Assembly (NCBI GenBank): GCA_030532185.1
Contig: JAUNLO010000002.1
Span: forward strand, 86,461-150,460
DNA: 64,000 nucleotides
Direction of reading: 5' to 3'
Source of the DNA: Eubacteriales bacterium
Lineage (GTDB): Bacteria > Bacillota_A > Clostridia > Saccharofermentanales > DTU023
Below are positions 42,098-51,480 of this stretch, one piece after another (positions within the stretch are counted from its first letter, which is position 1; each line of letters opens with the position of its first letter). The position numbers and the translations under genes were made by a program. The notes under the pieces were generated by a model. That model did no database searches and was not told where the DNA came from. It was given only the letters and a program-made list of their open reading frames with translations.

Positions 42098-44347
42098 CTA
42101 GGTCAAGCGCAAGGGATTGATGTCACAGTTGACGCTGACCCCTGGCACTTGGTCTAAATCTGCCACATAGGTTAAGACTTGGGTTAAAAGGTCTCGCCGG
42201 GCACATTTTAAGATAATACGAAAGCGCCAACGCTTGCGGATACGGGCAATGGGCGAGGCCTGGTCAGGATAGAGGAGGACCTGGTCCTCCAGAGCATTTT
42301 TCCGCAAAAGGTAGCTCAGCTCCGTAAATATTTGTCCTGCCCGTTCTTTAGCCTTCTCCAGGCTGAGCGAAGATATGAGAACCAGACCTAAATCTTGAAA
42401 AGGTGGATATTGGAGAATTTTACGTTTGAAAATTTCGTGGTCATAGAAAGCTTGATAATCTTGCTGAGCCGCCGCGATAATTGCCGGATGATCCGGTTGA
42501 AAGCTTTGAATAATGACCTGACCTGGGAGGTCATGGCGACCCGCACGGCCTGCAGCCTGGCAGATAAGCTGAAAGGCTTTTTCTTCGGCCTGGTAGTCAT
42601 CTAAAGCTAGGCTACTATCCGCAGACATGATGCCTACGGTAGTTACCCGGCCAAAGTCGTGACCCTTGGCAATCATTTGGGTACCCACCAGGCAGTCAGC
42701 TTCACCCTGGGCAAACTGGGCCAAGATTTTAGCGTGGCCCTGCCGGCTAACCGTGGTATCAAAGTCCATACGAAGGAAGCGTTGCTCAGGGAAAGCTTCT
42801 TCCAAAATGGCTAGGGCTTTTTGTGTACCAATCCCAAAGGGAGATAGGCGATCCGAATTACATTCCGGACACAGGCTGGGTAAGACTTGTATCAGGCCGC
42901 AGTAATGGCAGATGAGGGCTTCCTGCTGCGGGCGGCGGGGGTTGTGGTGGACCGTCATGCTTATATCGCAATTAGGGCACCTTGCTGTATAGCCACAGTC
43001 GGGGCAGAGTAAGAAGGAGGCCTGTCCCCTGCGATTGAGGAGGACCATGGCTTGTTCACCCCGTGCAAAACTTGCAGCTAAGGCTTGCCGCAAGGGACCA
43101 CTCAGATAAGCCTGACCTCCCCTAGCCGAGCCCTGCCGCATATCCACCAAGCGGGTACTAGGTAGACTGGCGGGGCCAGCCCGCCGGGGTAGGCGTAAAA
43201 GCCGGGACTTGCCGCTTTGGGCACGGTGGTAAGAAACGAGGGAGGGCGTAGCTGAGCTGAGGACCAATTTTGCCCCATGCAGGGCTGCCCTGAGCCTAGC
43301 AATTTCTAGGGCGTCATAGCGGGGGGTGCGTTCTGACTTGTAGGAGGATTCTTGCTCCTCATCAATCACAATCAGACCTAGCTTAGCTAAAGGAGCAAAA
43401 ATGGCCGAGCGGGCCCCGGCTACCAGGTGCTTTTCACCGGACCTAATAGACCGCCACTGCTCGTAGCGCTCTGCCGGGGTAAGTCGACTGTGGATGATAG
43501 CGGCCGACTGGCCAAAGCGTGCCTGGATACGGCTACAAATCAGGGGGGTTAAGGAAATTTCCGGCACCAAAATAATAACGTCCTTGCCCTGACTCAGAAC
43601 CTCCTCCGCTGCCCTGAGGTAGACCTCAGTTTTACCAGAACCGGTCACCCCGTATAGGAGAAATTCCTGCCAAACTTCCTGGGATTCCCCGGGCGCCAAA
43701 ATCCCCTCAAGGGCCTTGGCTTGGTCACTATTCAGTATGTGCTGTTTGGCTTCTTCCAGGCAAGGCAGTTCCGTGGAGGCCCTAGCTACTTCTCGAGAAA
43801 AAAATTGCAAGAAACCATTTTTACGGAGAGTGTTGAGGATAGCCCGCGAGACCTGGCAGCTAGCCATAATTTCTTCTAGGCTTGCCTCTTCCACATCCAG
43901 CAAAAACTCTAATACCCGTACATGGTTGAGGGAACGCAGCCCGCCCTCCTCTAAAAGGTCCTGAGCCTCTTCCGGGTCTGTCAGGCGGGCAAAACGCCTG
44001 GTTTTAGCACCTGCAGCCAGTAGGGCCTGAGGGGCCATAAGACGGAGGGCCTGAGATATTGAACAAAAATATCGCCTGCGGATTTCTTTGGCTAACTGGA
44101 ATTGATCAGGCCGCAAGAGGGAGGCTGATTTGAGTTCTAAAATACGCTTTAAAGGGTAGGTGAATGTTTCTTCGGTCTCCCGAATACGCCAAATCCAGCC
44201 CGTGCGCACACTATCCCCCCGGCCAAAGGGCACAGTAACTAAGGCTCCCACCTCCAGGCCTTGCAGGTCTCGGTCGGGTGGCAGATAGGTGTAGGCCCGG
44301 TCAAAGGCTCGCGTCGTATCAGTGAGATAGATATCCAGTACTTGCAT
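42098..44347 (-). CDS. priA: Primosomal protein N', replication restart helicase PriA
   Basis: This 749-residue 3'-5' DNA helicase reloads the replisome at stalled forks. The N-terminal DNA-binding domain is followed by the Walker A motif GVTGSGKTEVYL, the DEEQ box (usually DEEH) and the zinc-binding cysteines CPDCGYTARCPNC, CHYC and CPEC. The helicase C-domain contains GTQMIAKGHDF and QAAGRAGR. It starts 18 nt after polC, so the two replication genes form a unit that ends at the terminator 42036-42060. Confidence 0.97.
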   Translation of the reverse strand: MQVLDIYLTDTTRAFDRAYTYLPPDRDLQGLEVGALVTVPFGRGDSVRTGWIWRIRETEETFTYPLKRILELKSASLLRPDQFQLAKEIRRRYFCSISQALRLMAPQALLAAGAKTRRFARLTDPEEAQDLLEEGGLRSLNHVRVLEFLLDVEEASLEEIMASCQVSRAILNTLRKNGFLQFFSREVARASTELPCLEEAKQHILNSDQAKALEGILAPGESQEVWQEFLLYGVTGSGKTEVYLRAAEEVLSQGKDVIILVPEISLTPLICSRIQARFGQSAAIIHSRLTPAERYEQWRSIRSGEKHLVAGARSAIFAPLAKLGLIVIDEEQESSYKSERTPRYDALEIARLRAALHGAKLVLSSATPSLVSYHRAQSGKSRLLRLPRRAGPASLPSTRLVDMRQGSARGGQAYLSGPLRQALAASFARGEQAMVLLNRRGQASFLLCPDCGYTARCPNCDISMTVHHNPRRPQQEALICHYCGLIQVLPSLCPECNSDRLSPFGIGTQKALAILEEAFPEQRFLRMDFDTTVSRQGHAKILAQFAQGEADCLVGTQMIAKGHDFGRVTTVGIMSADSSLALDDYQAEEKAFQLICQAAGRAGRHDLPGQVIIQSFQPDHPAIIAAAQQDYQAFYDHEIFKRKILQYPPFQDLGLVLISSLSLEKAKERAGQIFTELSYLLRKNALEDQVLLYPDQASPIARIRKRWRFRIILKCARRDLLTQVLTYVADLDQVPGVSVNCDINPLRLT

Positions 44348-44365
44348 GGCTAGGGAGGTCCTAAG

Positions 44366-47300
44366 TTAAGTTCGGGCAGGGCTGACTGGGTCCAGCTCAA
44401 AGAAACTGAGTTGGGAACTCTCCGGAAGCCCTTGCAAAATACCTGTCACCCTGAGGTTTTCCACGGCGGCAGGCCCTATTCCCGAACGGGTGGCCAAATC
44501 TTCAACAGTTTGGAAGGGTCCCCCTGCTTCCCGGGCCTTGACGATTTCCTGGGCCATAGGAGTAGAGATGCCCTTGATGATATCTAGGGGGGGCCGAATT
44601 TGCCCGGGGCCAGGACTGGTGAACTTATGGGCAGAAGATTCCTGTAAATCTAAGGGTAAGAAGTTAATCCCCCGCGCCTGCATCTCTTCCACCAATTCCA
44701 AGATATAAAAGGATTTTTGATCTTCTTTGTTGGCCATGCGATAAAAGTTTTCCCGGTCCTTACGCCGCTTTTCCTTGACCACGTCAGGGGGCAGGAGGTG
44801 CTGGTCTCGCGAGAAGTCTCCCGCCCTTACCGTAAACCAAGCACAATAAAAAGCCTCCGGGTAATAGACCTTAAAGTAGGCCACCCTTTGGGTGGAGATA
44901 GAGTAAGCTGCAGCGTGGGCCTTGGGGAAAAGATATTTGATCTTACGGCAGGACTCAATATACCATTCCGGCACCTGGTGATCACGCATAAGTTGAATCT
45001 GTTCATCTTTAAGGGGTCTACCCTTACGCACAGTTTCCATGATGGTAAAGGCATCCTTGGAGGCCAGCCCTGCATAAATCAGCCTAGTCATGATGGAGTC
45101 ACGGCAACCGATAACTTCATTAATAGTACAGGTCCCCTCCCTTATAAGGTCCTGGGCATTGCCCCGCCAGACATTCTCTCCGTGCGATAGGCCGGAAAGC
45201 TGTACTAGGTCGAAGAAAGATTGGGGTTGCGTTTCTTGAATCATATCCCGGGCCATGATGGTACCCACTTCGGGCAAGCCAATGGTGGCCGAACCAATGG
45301 TGGATTCGGCGGGAGGAATACCAATCGCAGCTGTGCTGCGGAAGAGTTCCATAACCCGCTCGTCCGGTATGGGAATATCGTTAATCTCTACCCCCGTGAG
45401 GTCAGAGAGCATTTTGAGCATGGTGGGATCATCGTGCCCCAGGGCATCAATTTTGAGGATAGTCTCATCCAGGGCATGGAAGTCAAAGTGGGTGGTAATA
45501 ATACCCTGCTCTTGCTTGTTGGCAGGATACTGGATGGGGGTAAAATCATATACCTCTCGGTCCGCTGGCAATACCACGATACCACCAGGATGCTGGCCTG
45601 TGGATCTTTTTACGCCTTCGATGCCCTTGGCCAGTTGCTTCATATTATTGAGGCCCAGGTCCAGGCCGGCCTGCTCACAATATTTACGTACTAAAGCCAG
45701 AGACTGCTTATCGGCATAGGCCGCAGTTGTCCCGGCCTTATATGTATGCTCTTCACCGAACATTTCTTCCAGGTAGGAGTGGGCCCTGGCCTGATATTCT
45801 CCGGAAAAGTTGAGGTCTATATCAGGCTGTTTATCCCCTTCAAAACCTAGGAAGGTGGCAAAGGGTATATCTTGTCCATCACGGTTGAGGGGGCTGCCAC
45901 ATTCCGGGCAGGACTTGGCCGGTAAGTCAAAGCCTGAACCATATTGGCCGCTGGCATCTGGCTCGTAATAATGGCAGTGGGGGCAAATATAGTGGGGGGG
46001 CAAAGGGTTTACTTCGGAAATTCCCAGGAAGGTAGCCAATAGTGAGGAGCCTACTGAGCCACGGGAACCTACGATATAACCGTCCGAATTAGATTTTTTA
46101 ACCAGTTTGTGGGCAATGTAATACATAACGGCATAACCGTTAGAAATAACCGAGCTAAGTTCCTTGTCTAGACGTTCTGCGATATCCTGGGGCAGCTGAC
46201 CCTCCCGCCCGTAGAGGTCCAGGGAATTCCTGCGAGCCAGATCTTTCAATTCCTCTTCACTAGACTGGATATGGGGTGGGTAATTGCCTGCCGGGAAAGG
46301 CCGCATCCCCTCCTCTACCCTCTTGGCCACAGCCTGGGTATTTTCGATAACTACTTGCCGAGCCTTTTCCTCACCTAAGTAGGCAAACTCCTCCAGCATT
46401 TCCCCCGTAGTTCGGAAGTAGAGAGGAGCTGGGATTTCATCTTCAAAGCCCATATCCGACATGATGATTTCCCGGTAAATGTCATCTTCCGGGTCTAAGA
46501 AGTGGGAATCGCAGGTGGCGCAAACTGGCAAACCTGCAGCCTCGGCCCAGGCTAAAACCAGGCGATTAAGATTTTGTAAATCCTCACGGGATCGAATACC
46601 AGTACCTTCCCGACGTAGTAGGAACTGATTATTATCTAGGGGTTGAATTTCTAGGTAATCGTAAAAGCGGGCCAGGGCTAGGTTAGAAGGACTACTAAGT
46701 TGCCGGGTTACGGCTTCCAGGTCTCCCTGCTGCTCCTGATAGGCCTTGAGGACACCGGAGAAAATTTCTCCCGCCACACAGGCAGAGCCTAAAGTCAGGC
46801 CGGAGCGGAAGTAGTTAAGTTTAGACCGCGGAATGCGTGGTTTCTTATAAAAATACTCCAAGTGAGAGAGGGAGACCAAACGGTAGAGATGATAAAGGCC
46901 TAAATCGTTATTGGCTAGAATAATAATATGATAATGTCTAGCCCGGGCAGCCTTAAGCTTAGCCTGGTCCAAGTGACCGCAGCTCTCATTGAAGGCAGCC
47001 CAGGAATCTGCTCCCGTCGCCGCATAGTAGGTCCGGAAGAGGTCTAGCTGAGCTTGCAGTTCTGCCAAGATGTCTGTCTGGTCTGAGCCCCAAACAGCCT
47101 TTTGATAATCTTTCCCCTCCGCAAAACTCTGCCTGACTGCGGCCAAGTCTGGCCTGGCCCTAAGCCACTTTCCCTGCTCCGGCAGGTCTAAGTTCTGCAG
47201 GAGGGACATATCGAGGAAGCAGGGGTTAAATTTCAAATGGGCGTCAGTTTTTTCTCCCCTAAAACCGGCATAGCGTAAGCTTTGCAGGTCAGACCAACCC

Positions 47301-48943
47301 TGCGTAGTTAGGAGGGCGTTACCCCGCAGAAAAGCGGCTAGCTCGGCCAGGCCTGTGCGAACATCCACACTAGCTTGGTTTGCCAGCTGAGGAAAGCTTG
47401 CCTGCTTTAAATTCTGTTTGGCCGGGTCCATAGGGGTCAGGAAACGCAGGAGGCTTTGCCCGGATGCCCGGGATGCACCTCCGACCTGACCCTCCGAGTA
47501 TGCGTCCTGCTTGCGGGGGTCAAAGGGTTCTTTATAGGCTAAATATGCCAAGATTTCTCGATCTTGAGGTTCTTTAGTGGGGTCATCATAAAGGATGGCC
47601 AGACTCACGAGACCTCGGCAGTTTTCCTCTACTTTGGCTTCCGGGCCCACAAATACCGTGGGCCCATCTTCAACTAGATAACCTTCCACCCCGTAAATTA
47701 ACTTAAGGCTCCGGCCCTCCTTGGTCAGTTTTTGGAGCTGGCTGAAGGCCTCCGGGAAACCCTGGACTACCCCATGGTCTGTAAGGGCAATGGCGGTCTG
47801 CCCAAACTCCGCAGCCTTGGCCACAATGTCAGCGGGATTGGAGCAAGCGTCCTTGGCGGACAGTTTAGAGTGAATATGTAATTCTACCCGCTTTTCCTCT
47901 GCCAAATCCTGCCGGGAAGCCAGGGGGCAAGCTAAGACTTCAATGCTTAGGACCTTGCCTTGGAAATCGTGCTCAAATTGCTCATTCCATTCAATCTGGG
48001 CGGCAACTTCTACATACTTACCACGGAGTTCACTGCCTAGCTGAGTAGCCTCTTCTTCACTTAGGTAAAGGATACAGCGTAAGGCGTGATGGTCGCTAGC
48101 CAGGATGAAGCTCTGAATGAAATTGCCAGATTTAGTGGCTCGACTCTCCAAATCTTGCACCCAACCACGGCAGCGTACCCGATCGGTCTCCAGGCTGAGT
48201 TCCTTGAGTTCAACCAAGGGCAGTTTATCCTGGCGGGTTCGGCCATATAGGAGACCTTCCGCGGGTTTACCGGATTTTTTCCGCCGCCGGTAAGGAGTAG
48301 CGGAGGCCTGAGGATAATTGGAGAATTGATAGGGTGGCTCTGTGGCCTCCGGGGGCGGAGGCGGTGGAGGTGGATTGTGACAAGCCTGGGCTTCACTTTC
48401 ATTGGCTTGGATCTTTTCCAAAACCTTTTCGCGCAAGTTTAAGGAGGAGTTCCCCGCTACTTGACTGGCCACCACACCAGGCAGGCCTGCTCTTTGCCAA
48501 AAATCTAGGAACCAGGAGTTTGCCTGGGCATGCAATATAGAAAAGTAGGCTTGGGGAAGTTGCCAAACTAGCTTTTGCTGGTCAATGCTCTCCAAGTGGC
48601 CATGGGCCCATAGCTGCTCTTCGAGACTGCCACCCAGCAGAGCATGCCTACGCAGCCAATTTTGTAATTTAGCAGCCTGGTCCTGCCAGTCAATCTTAGC
48701 CTGAGGACCCGGCTGGGGGCTCAGGACCACGTGGGGATAGCTGAGGGCCCGCTCTAGGCAGATTTCCGCTTCCTGCAGGGCTTGATAATCTAAGTCACCA
48801 GGACAATAGACCCGAAAGCAAAGACTACCCTCCTGTAACTGACGGGGGCAGATATCGACCAAGTAAGCTTCCAGGCTGGGGAAAAAACCCTGGTCATCGG
48901 CGATACTGTGATAAAAATCTGCTAAAGCAAGCGACGCGGACAT
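44366..48943 (-). CDS. polC: DNA polymerase III alpha subunit PolC with degenerate exonuclease domain
   Basis: This 1525-residue replicative polymerase has the PolC layout: an N-terminal domain, a Pro-rich linker with eight prolines (191-198), an OB domain (about 240-340), PHP part 1 (VELHIHSKLSAKDA, LTDHGVVQGFPEA), the exonuclease insertion (about 436-640), PHP part 2 (LVSLSHLEYFYKKPRIPRS), a zinc finger (CPHC, CPEC) and the palm with PDIDLNFSGEYQ (about 1040-1051). The polymerase half is well conserved. In the exonuclease insertion the expected FDIETTG, HNAxFD and HRAxxDAEAT motifs are replaced by LVSLAILYDDP, LTTQGWSDLQSL and YQKAVWGSDQT. No catalytic Asp, Glu or His set is left, so proofreading by this domain is unlikely. 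It starts 2 nt after ispG. Confidence 0.95.
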   Translation of the reverse strand: MSASLALADFYHSIADDQGFFPSLEAYLVDICPRQLQEGSLCFRVYCPGDLDYQALQEAEICLERALSYPHVVLSPQPGPQAKIDWQDQAAKLQNWLRRHALLGGSLEEQLWAHGHLESIDQQKLVWQLPQAYFSILHAQANSWFLDFWQRAGLPGVVASQVAGNSSLNLREKVLEKIQANESEAQACHNPPPPPPPPEATEPPYQFSNYPQASATPYRRRKKSGKPAEGLLYGRTRQDKLPLVELKELSLETDRVRCRGWVQDLESRATKSGNFIQSFILASDHHALRCILYLSEEEATQLGSELRGKYVEVAAQIEWNEQFEHDFQGKVLSIEVLACPLASRQDLAEEKRVELHIHSKLSAKDACSNPADIVAKAAEFGQTAIALTDHGVVQGFPEAFSQLQKLTKEGRSLKLIYGVEGYLVEDGPTVFVGPEAKVEENCRGLVSLAILYDDPTKEPQDREILAYLAYKEPFDPRKQDAYSEGQVGGASRASGQSLLRFLTPMDPAKQNLKQASFPQLANQASVDVRTGLAELAAFLRGNALLTTQGWSDLQSLRYAGFRGEKTDAHLKFNPCFLDMSLLQNLDLPEQGKWLRARPDLAAVRQSFAEGKDYQKAVWGSDQTDILAELQAQLDLFRTYYAATGADSWAAFNESCGHLDQAKLKAARARHYHIIILANNDLGLYHLYRLVSLSHLEYFYKKPRIPRSKLNYFRSGLTLGSACVAGEIFSGVLKAYQEQQGDLEAVTRQLSSPSNLALARFYDYLEIQPLDNNQFLLRREGTGIRSREDLQNLNRLVLAWAEAAGLPVCATCDSHFLDPEDDIYREIIMSDMGFEDEIPAPLYFRTTGEMLEEFAYLGEEKARQVVIENTQAVAKRVEEGMRPFPAGNYPPHIQSSEEELKDLARRNSLDLYGREGQLPQDIAERLDKELSSVISNGYAVMYYIAHKLVKKSNSDGYIVGSRGSVGSSLLATFLGISEVNPLPPHYICPHCHYYEPDASGQYGSGFDLPAKSCPECGSPLNRDGQDIPFATFLGFEGDKQPDIDLNFSGEYQARAHSYLEEMFGEEHTYKAGTTAAYADKQSLALVRKYCEQAGLDLGLNNMKQLAKGIEGVKRSTGQHPGGIVVLPADREVYDFTPIQYPANKQEQGIITTHFDFHALDETILKIDALGHDDPTMLKMLSDLTGVEINDIPIPDERVMELFRSTAAIGIPPAESTIGSATIGLPEVGTIMARDMIQETQPQSFFDLVQLSGLSHGENVWRGNAQDLIREGTCTINEVIGCRDSIMTRLIYAGLASKDAFTIMETVRKGRPLKDEQIQLMRDHQVPEWYIESCRKIKYLFPKAHAAAYSISTQRVAYFKVYYPEAFYCAWFTVRAGDFSRDQHLLPPDVVKEKRRKDRENFYRMANKEDQKSFYILELVEEMQARGINFLPLDLQESSAHKFTSPGPGQIRPPLDIIKGISTPMAQEIVKAREAGGPFQTVEDLATRSGIGPAAVENLRVTGILQGLPESSQLSFFELDPVSPART

Positions 48944-48945
48944 AG

Positions 48946-50019
48946 CTAATTCTCACCTAGCAGCTTGGCAATTTCTTGCTTGAGCACCGGCAAGGCTTGG
49001 TCTTCAGGAATTTTATATAAGGGCTTACCCTTGGCAAAGAGCAGGTATTCTCCCCGGCCACCGGCCAGACCTAGGTCAGCCTCCCGCGCCTCGCCAGGTC
49101 CATTTACGGCACAACCCATAACCGCTATGGTTAGGGGTTTGGCAATACCGGTTAAGTAATCTTCTACAGCTTGGGCCAGGGGCCGAATATCCACAGCTGT
49201 ACGCCCACAACCTGGGCAGGAAATCAATTGGGCCGTACGTTGACGCAGGCCTAGGGCTTCCAAAATTGTCCAGGCAGCCCGGACTTCTTCCACCGGATCT
49301 GCCGTAAGCGATACGCGAATGGTATCCCCTATACCGGCAGCCAGGAGGGGGGACAAGGCCGCAGCCGACTTAATCACGCCCCGCTTAGGGGTACCGGCTT
49401 CAGTGAGACCCAGGTGCAGAGGATAATCACAGGCCTCAGCCAGGAGCTGATTGGCCTTAATCATTAAGGAAGCCTGCGAGGCTTTGACTGAAAGGCAGAT
49501 ATCTTGGAAGCCCACTTCTTCTAAAAGCCAAGCAGCCTCCAGGGCAGACTCTTTGAGGGCTTCCGCCGTTACCCCACCAAAACGGGCCAGAATTTCTGGG
49601 GCCAGAGAACCGGAATTCACGCCCACCCGAATGGGCAGGCCAGCTGATTTGGCCGCCTGAGCCACCTGGCGTAAACCTGCTTGTTCGCGGATATTGCCAG
49701 GATTTAACCTAAGGGCTGACGCTCCGGCCTCAATCGCCCCCAGGGCCAGGCGCCAATCAAAATGGATATCAGCTACCAGGGGTAAGGGAGAACGAGCTGC
49801 AATCGCCTTAAAAGCAGATAGACTCTCAGCATTGGGCACAGCCAAACGGGACAGTTCGCAACCAGCCTCCGCCAAGGCCTCCAGCTCGCGCAAATTGCCT
49901 TCAATATCTAGGGCAGGGCGAGAGTTCATGGACTGCACGACTACGGGATAGGCTCCTCCTAAGGGCAGTTGTCCTACTTGCAGGCTGCGGGTGTGTCGCC
50001 TCGGCGTGGAATTCAGCAT
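48946..50019 (-). CDS. ispG: 4-hydroxy-3-methylbut-2-enyl diphosphate synthase (flavodoxin)
   Basis: The 357-residue product (GcpE) performs the penultimate step of the MEP isoprenoid pathway with a [4Fe-4S] cluster. The N-terminal TIM-barrel starts VGQLPLGGAYPVVVQSMNS. The cluster cysteines are in LISCPGCGR and MGCAVNGPGEAREAD. This is the short bacterial form. dxr and the IspH domain of the fusion gene are also in the window, giving three MEP enzymes. It lies 4 nt after rseP. Confidence 0.96.
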   Translation of the reverse strand: MLNSTPRRHTRSLQVGQLPLGGAYPVVVQSMNSRPALDIEGNLRELEALAEAGCELSRLAVPNAESLSAFKAIAARSPLPLVADIHFDWRLALGAIEAGASALRLNPGNIREQAGLRQVAQAAKSAGLPIRVGVNSGSLAPEILARFGGVTAEALKESALEAAWLLEEVGFQDICLSVKASQASLMIKANQLLAEACDYPLHLGLTEAGTPKRGVIKSAAALSPLLAAGIGDTIRVSLTADPVEEVRAAWTILEALGLRQRTAQLISCPGCGRTAVDIRPLAQAVEDYLTGIAKPLTIAVMGCAVNGPGEAREADLGLAGGRGEYLLFAKGKPLYKIPEDQALPVLKQEIAKLLGEN

Positions 50020-50023
50020 AAAG

Positions 50024-51373
50024 CTACCTCAAAAAGAGCCTGCTGAGGTCAATGTAAAAGACGTACACAACAAGGAGCAAGATGAGGACCAGGCCAACCA
50101 TGGAAAAACCCTCTTTGACTTTTTCCGGCAGATTACGACGGATGGTACCCTCTACGGCTAAAACTAAGAGATGAAAACCATCGAAGGGTGGGATAGGCAG
50201 GAGATTGGTAAAGCCTACTGCCACCGAAATATAGGCAAAGTAGAGCAAGAGCTGAGAAATTTTCTCCGCAAATTGGGCCTCGCCTTCTACAACATCGCCT
50301 ACCATGGCCACAATACCTACGGGACCGCTCAGGCCATCTTGGGGAGCAATCTGCCCCGAGAAGAGCATGCCTAAACCTTGGAAAGTGGAGCGGATAACCG
50401 AGATGGGGTAAGCAAAGGCTTGCTGCAAGCTAGAGCCAAGGCCTCGGGTGTGGACCATTTGCAGATTACCGAGGGGCTCCAGTTCTCGAAAATGTGTAAG
50501 GGTCATGTCTAGAGTCTGCGTTTTGCCCTCACGGATAATTTCCAACTCAAAGCTCTCTCCCTGCCGGTCCGCCAGGAAGGCATCAAAGGCTGCCTTGTCT
50601 TGGACTGACACACCGCCCGCACTCACAATTTCATCGTCCACTTTCAGAAGAGGCGAACCTTCATTGGCACGGGGATCTACATTAGTGACCAGCATGCGGC
50701 CATCCGGACGTGGACTATAGGAGATACCCAAACGGTAACTTTCCACGAATTCCCGCTCGATCCGTAGGTCACGCAACTGTCCGTCTTCCCCTTGCACCTG
50801 GTAGTTCTGGACCTCATGGGGCTGAAAATTCTCAATCATGGTGTAATCCAAAATTGTAAAAATTTTGGAATCGTTGATTTTTAGAATACGGTCACCGGGA
50901 CGGAGGCCTGCCTCAGCTACTAGAGAATTAGGCTCTACAGCCTCCACTTGGGGCAGGGACACCCCAAAACCCGTGAAGAGGATAAGGAAGGCCAAGAAAG
51001 CTGTCAAGAAATTAACCAGGGGTCCCATCGCCACGACTATGGCGCGGGCCCAACGGGGCCTGTTATAGAAAAGTCCGGGGTCATCTGGGGAAAATTTGCT
51101 GACTTCTTGGCTGCCCTCAGCATCTTCTGGCAATTCATTAATGCCGGAGTCTTCACCGGCAAATTCTACGGAAGCCCCCATGGGGACGAGACGGATGGTA
51201 AAGACGATGCCGTCCTTGCCCGTCCTTTTGTAAAGAATAGGTCCCATAAAAAGGTTGAAAGAAATGATCTTAAAACCGAGAGCTTTGCCCGCTAAGAAGT
51301 GACCCAGTTCGTGGACCAACATCATGATGCTCAGCATGAGCAAACCTACGAAAATACCTAATAAAGTTGACAT
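50024..51373 (-). CDS. rseP: RIP metalloprotease RseP (site-2 protease)
   Basis: This 449-residue membrane protease cuts substrates such as anti-sigma factors within the membrane. The zinc motif HELGH is in the first membrane helix (MMLVHELGHFLAG). A PDZ domain occupies the middle (VEAVEPNSLVAEAGLRPGDRIL), and NLLPIPPFDG supplies the third metal ligand. ATG 51373 follows AAAGGGG; the longer frame would begin with TTG. It is part of the dxr-rseP-ispG-polC run. Confidence 0.95.
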   Translation of the reverse strand: MSTLLGIFVGLLMLSIMMLVHELGHFLAGKALGFKIISFNLFMGPILYKRTGKDGIVFTIRLVPMGASVEFAGEDSGINELPEDAEGSQEVSKFSPDDPGLFYNRPRWARAIVVAMGPLVNFLTAFLAFLILFTGFGVSLPQVEAVEPNSLVAEAGLRPGDRILKINDSKIFTILDYTMIENFQPHEVQNYQVQGEDGQLRDLRIEREFVESYRLGISYSPRPDGRMLVTNVDPRANEGSPLLKVDDEIVSAGGVSVQDKAAFDAFLADRQGESFELEIIREGKTQTLDMTLTHFRELEPLGNLQMVHTRGLGSSLQQAFAYPISVIRSTFQGLGMLFSGQIAPQDGLSGPVGIVAMVGDVVEGEAQFAEKISQLLLYFAYISVAVGFTNLLPIPPFDGFHLLVLAVEGTIRRNLPEKVKEGFSMVGLVLILLLVVYVFYIDLSRLFLR

Positions 51374-51480
51374 GAATTCCCCTTTGTAAAACAAACTTAA
51401 ATCACCAGCAGGACAGACTAGTGCCCTGGCCGGTCCCTGCCCGAGAGCAGAGCTATAGCTGGTATATTTACTGAAAACCG

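Noticed and set aside
45221..45719. Two overlapping open frames of about 155 codons antisense to polC
   Set aside because: They cover the conserved PolC polymerase core and have no recognisable motif or start signal.
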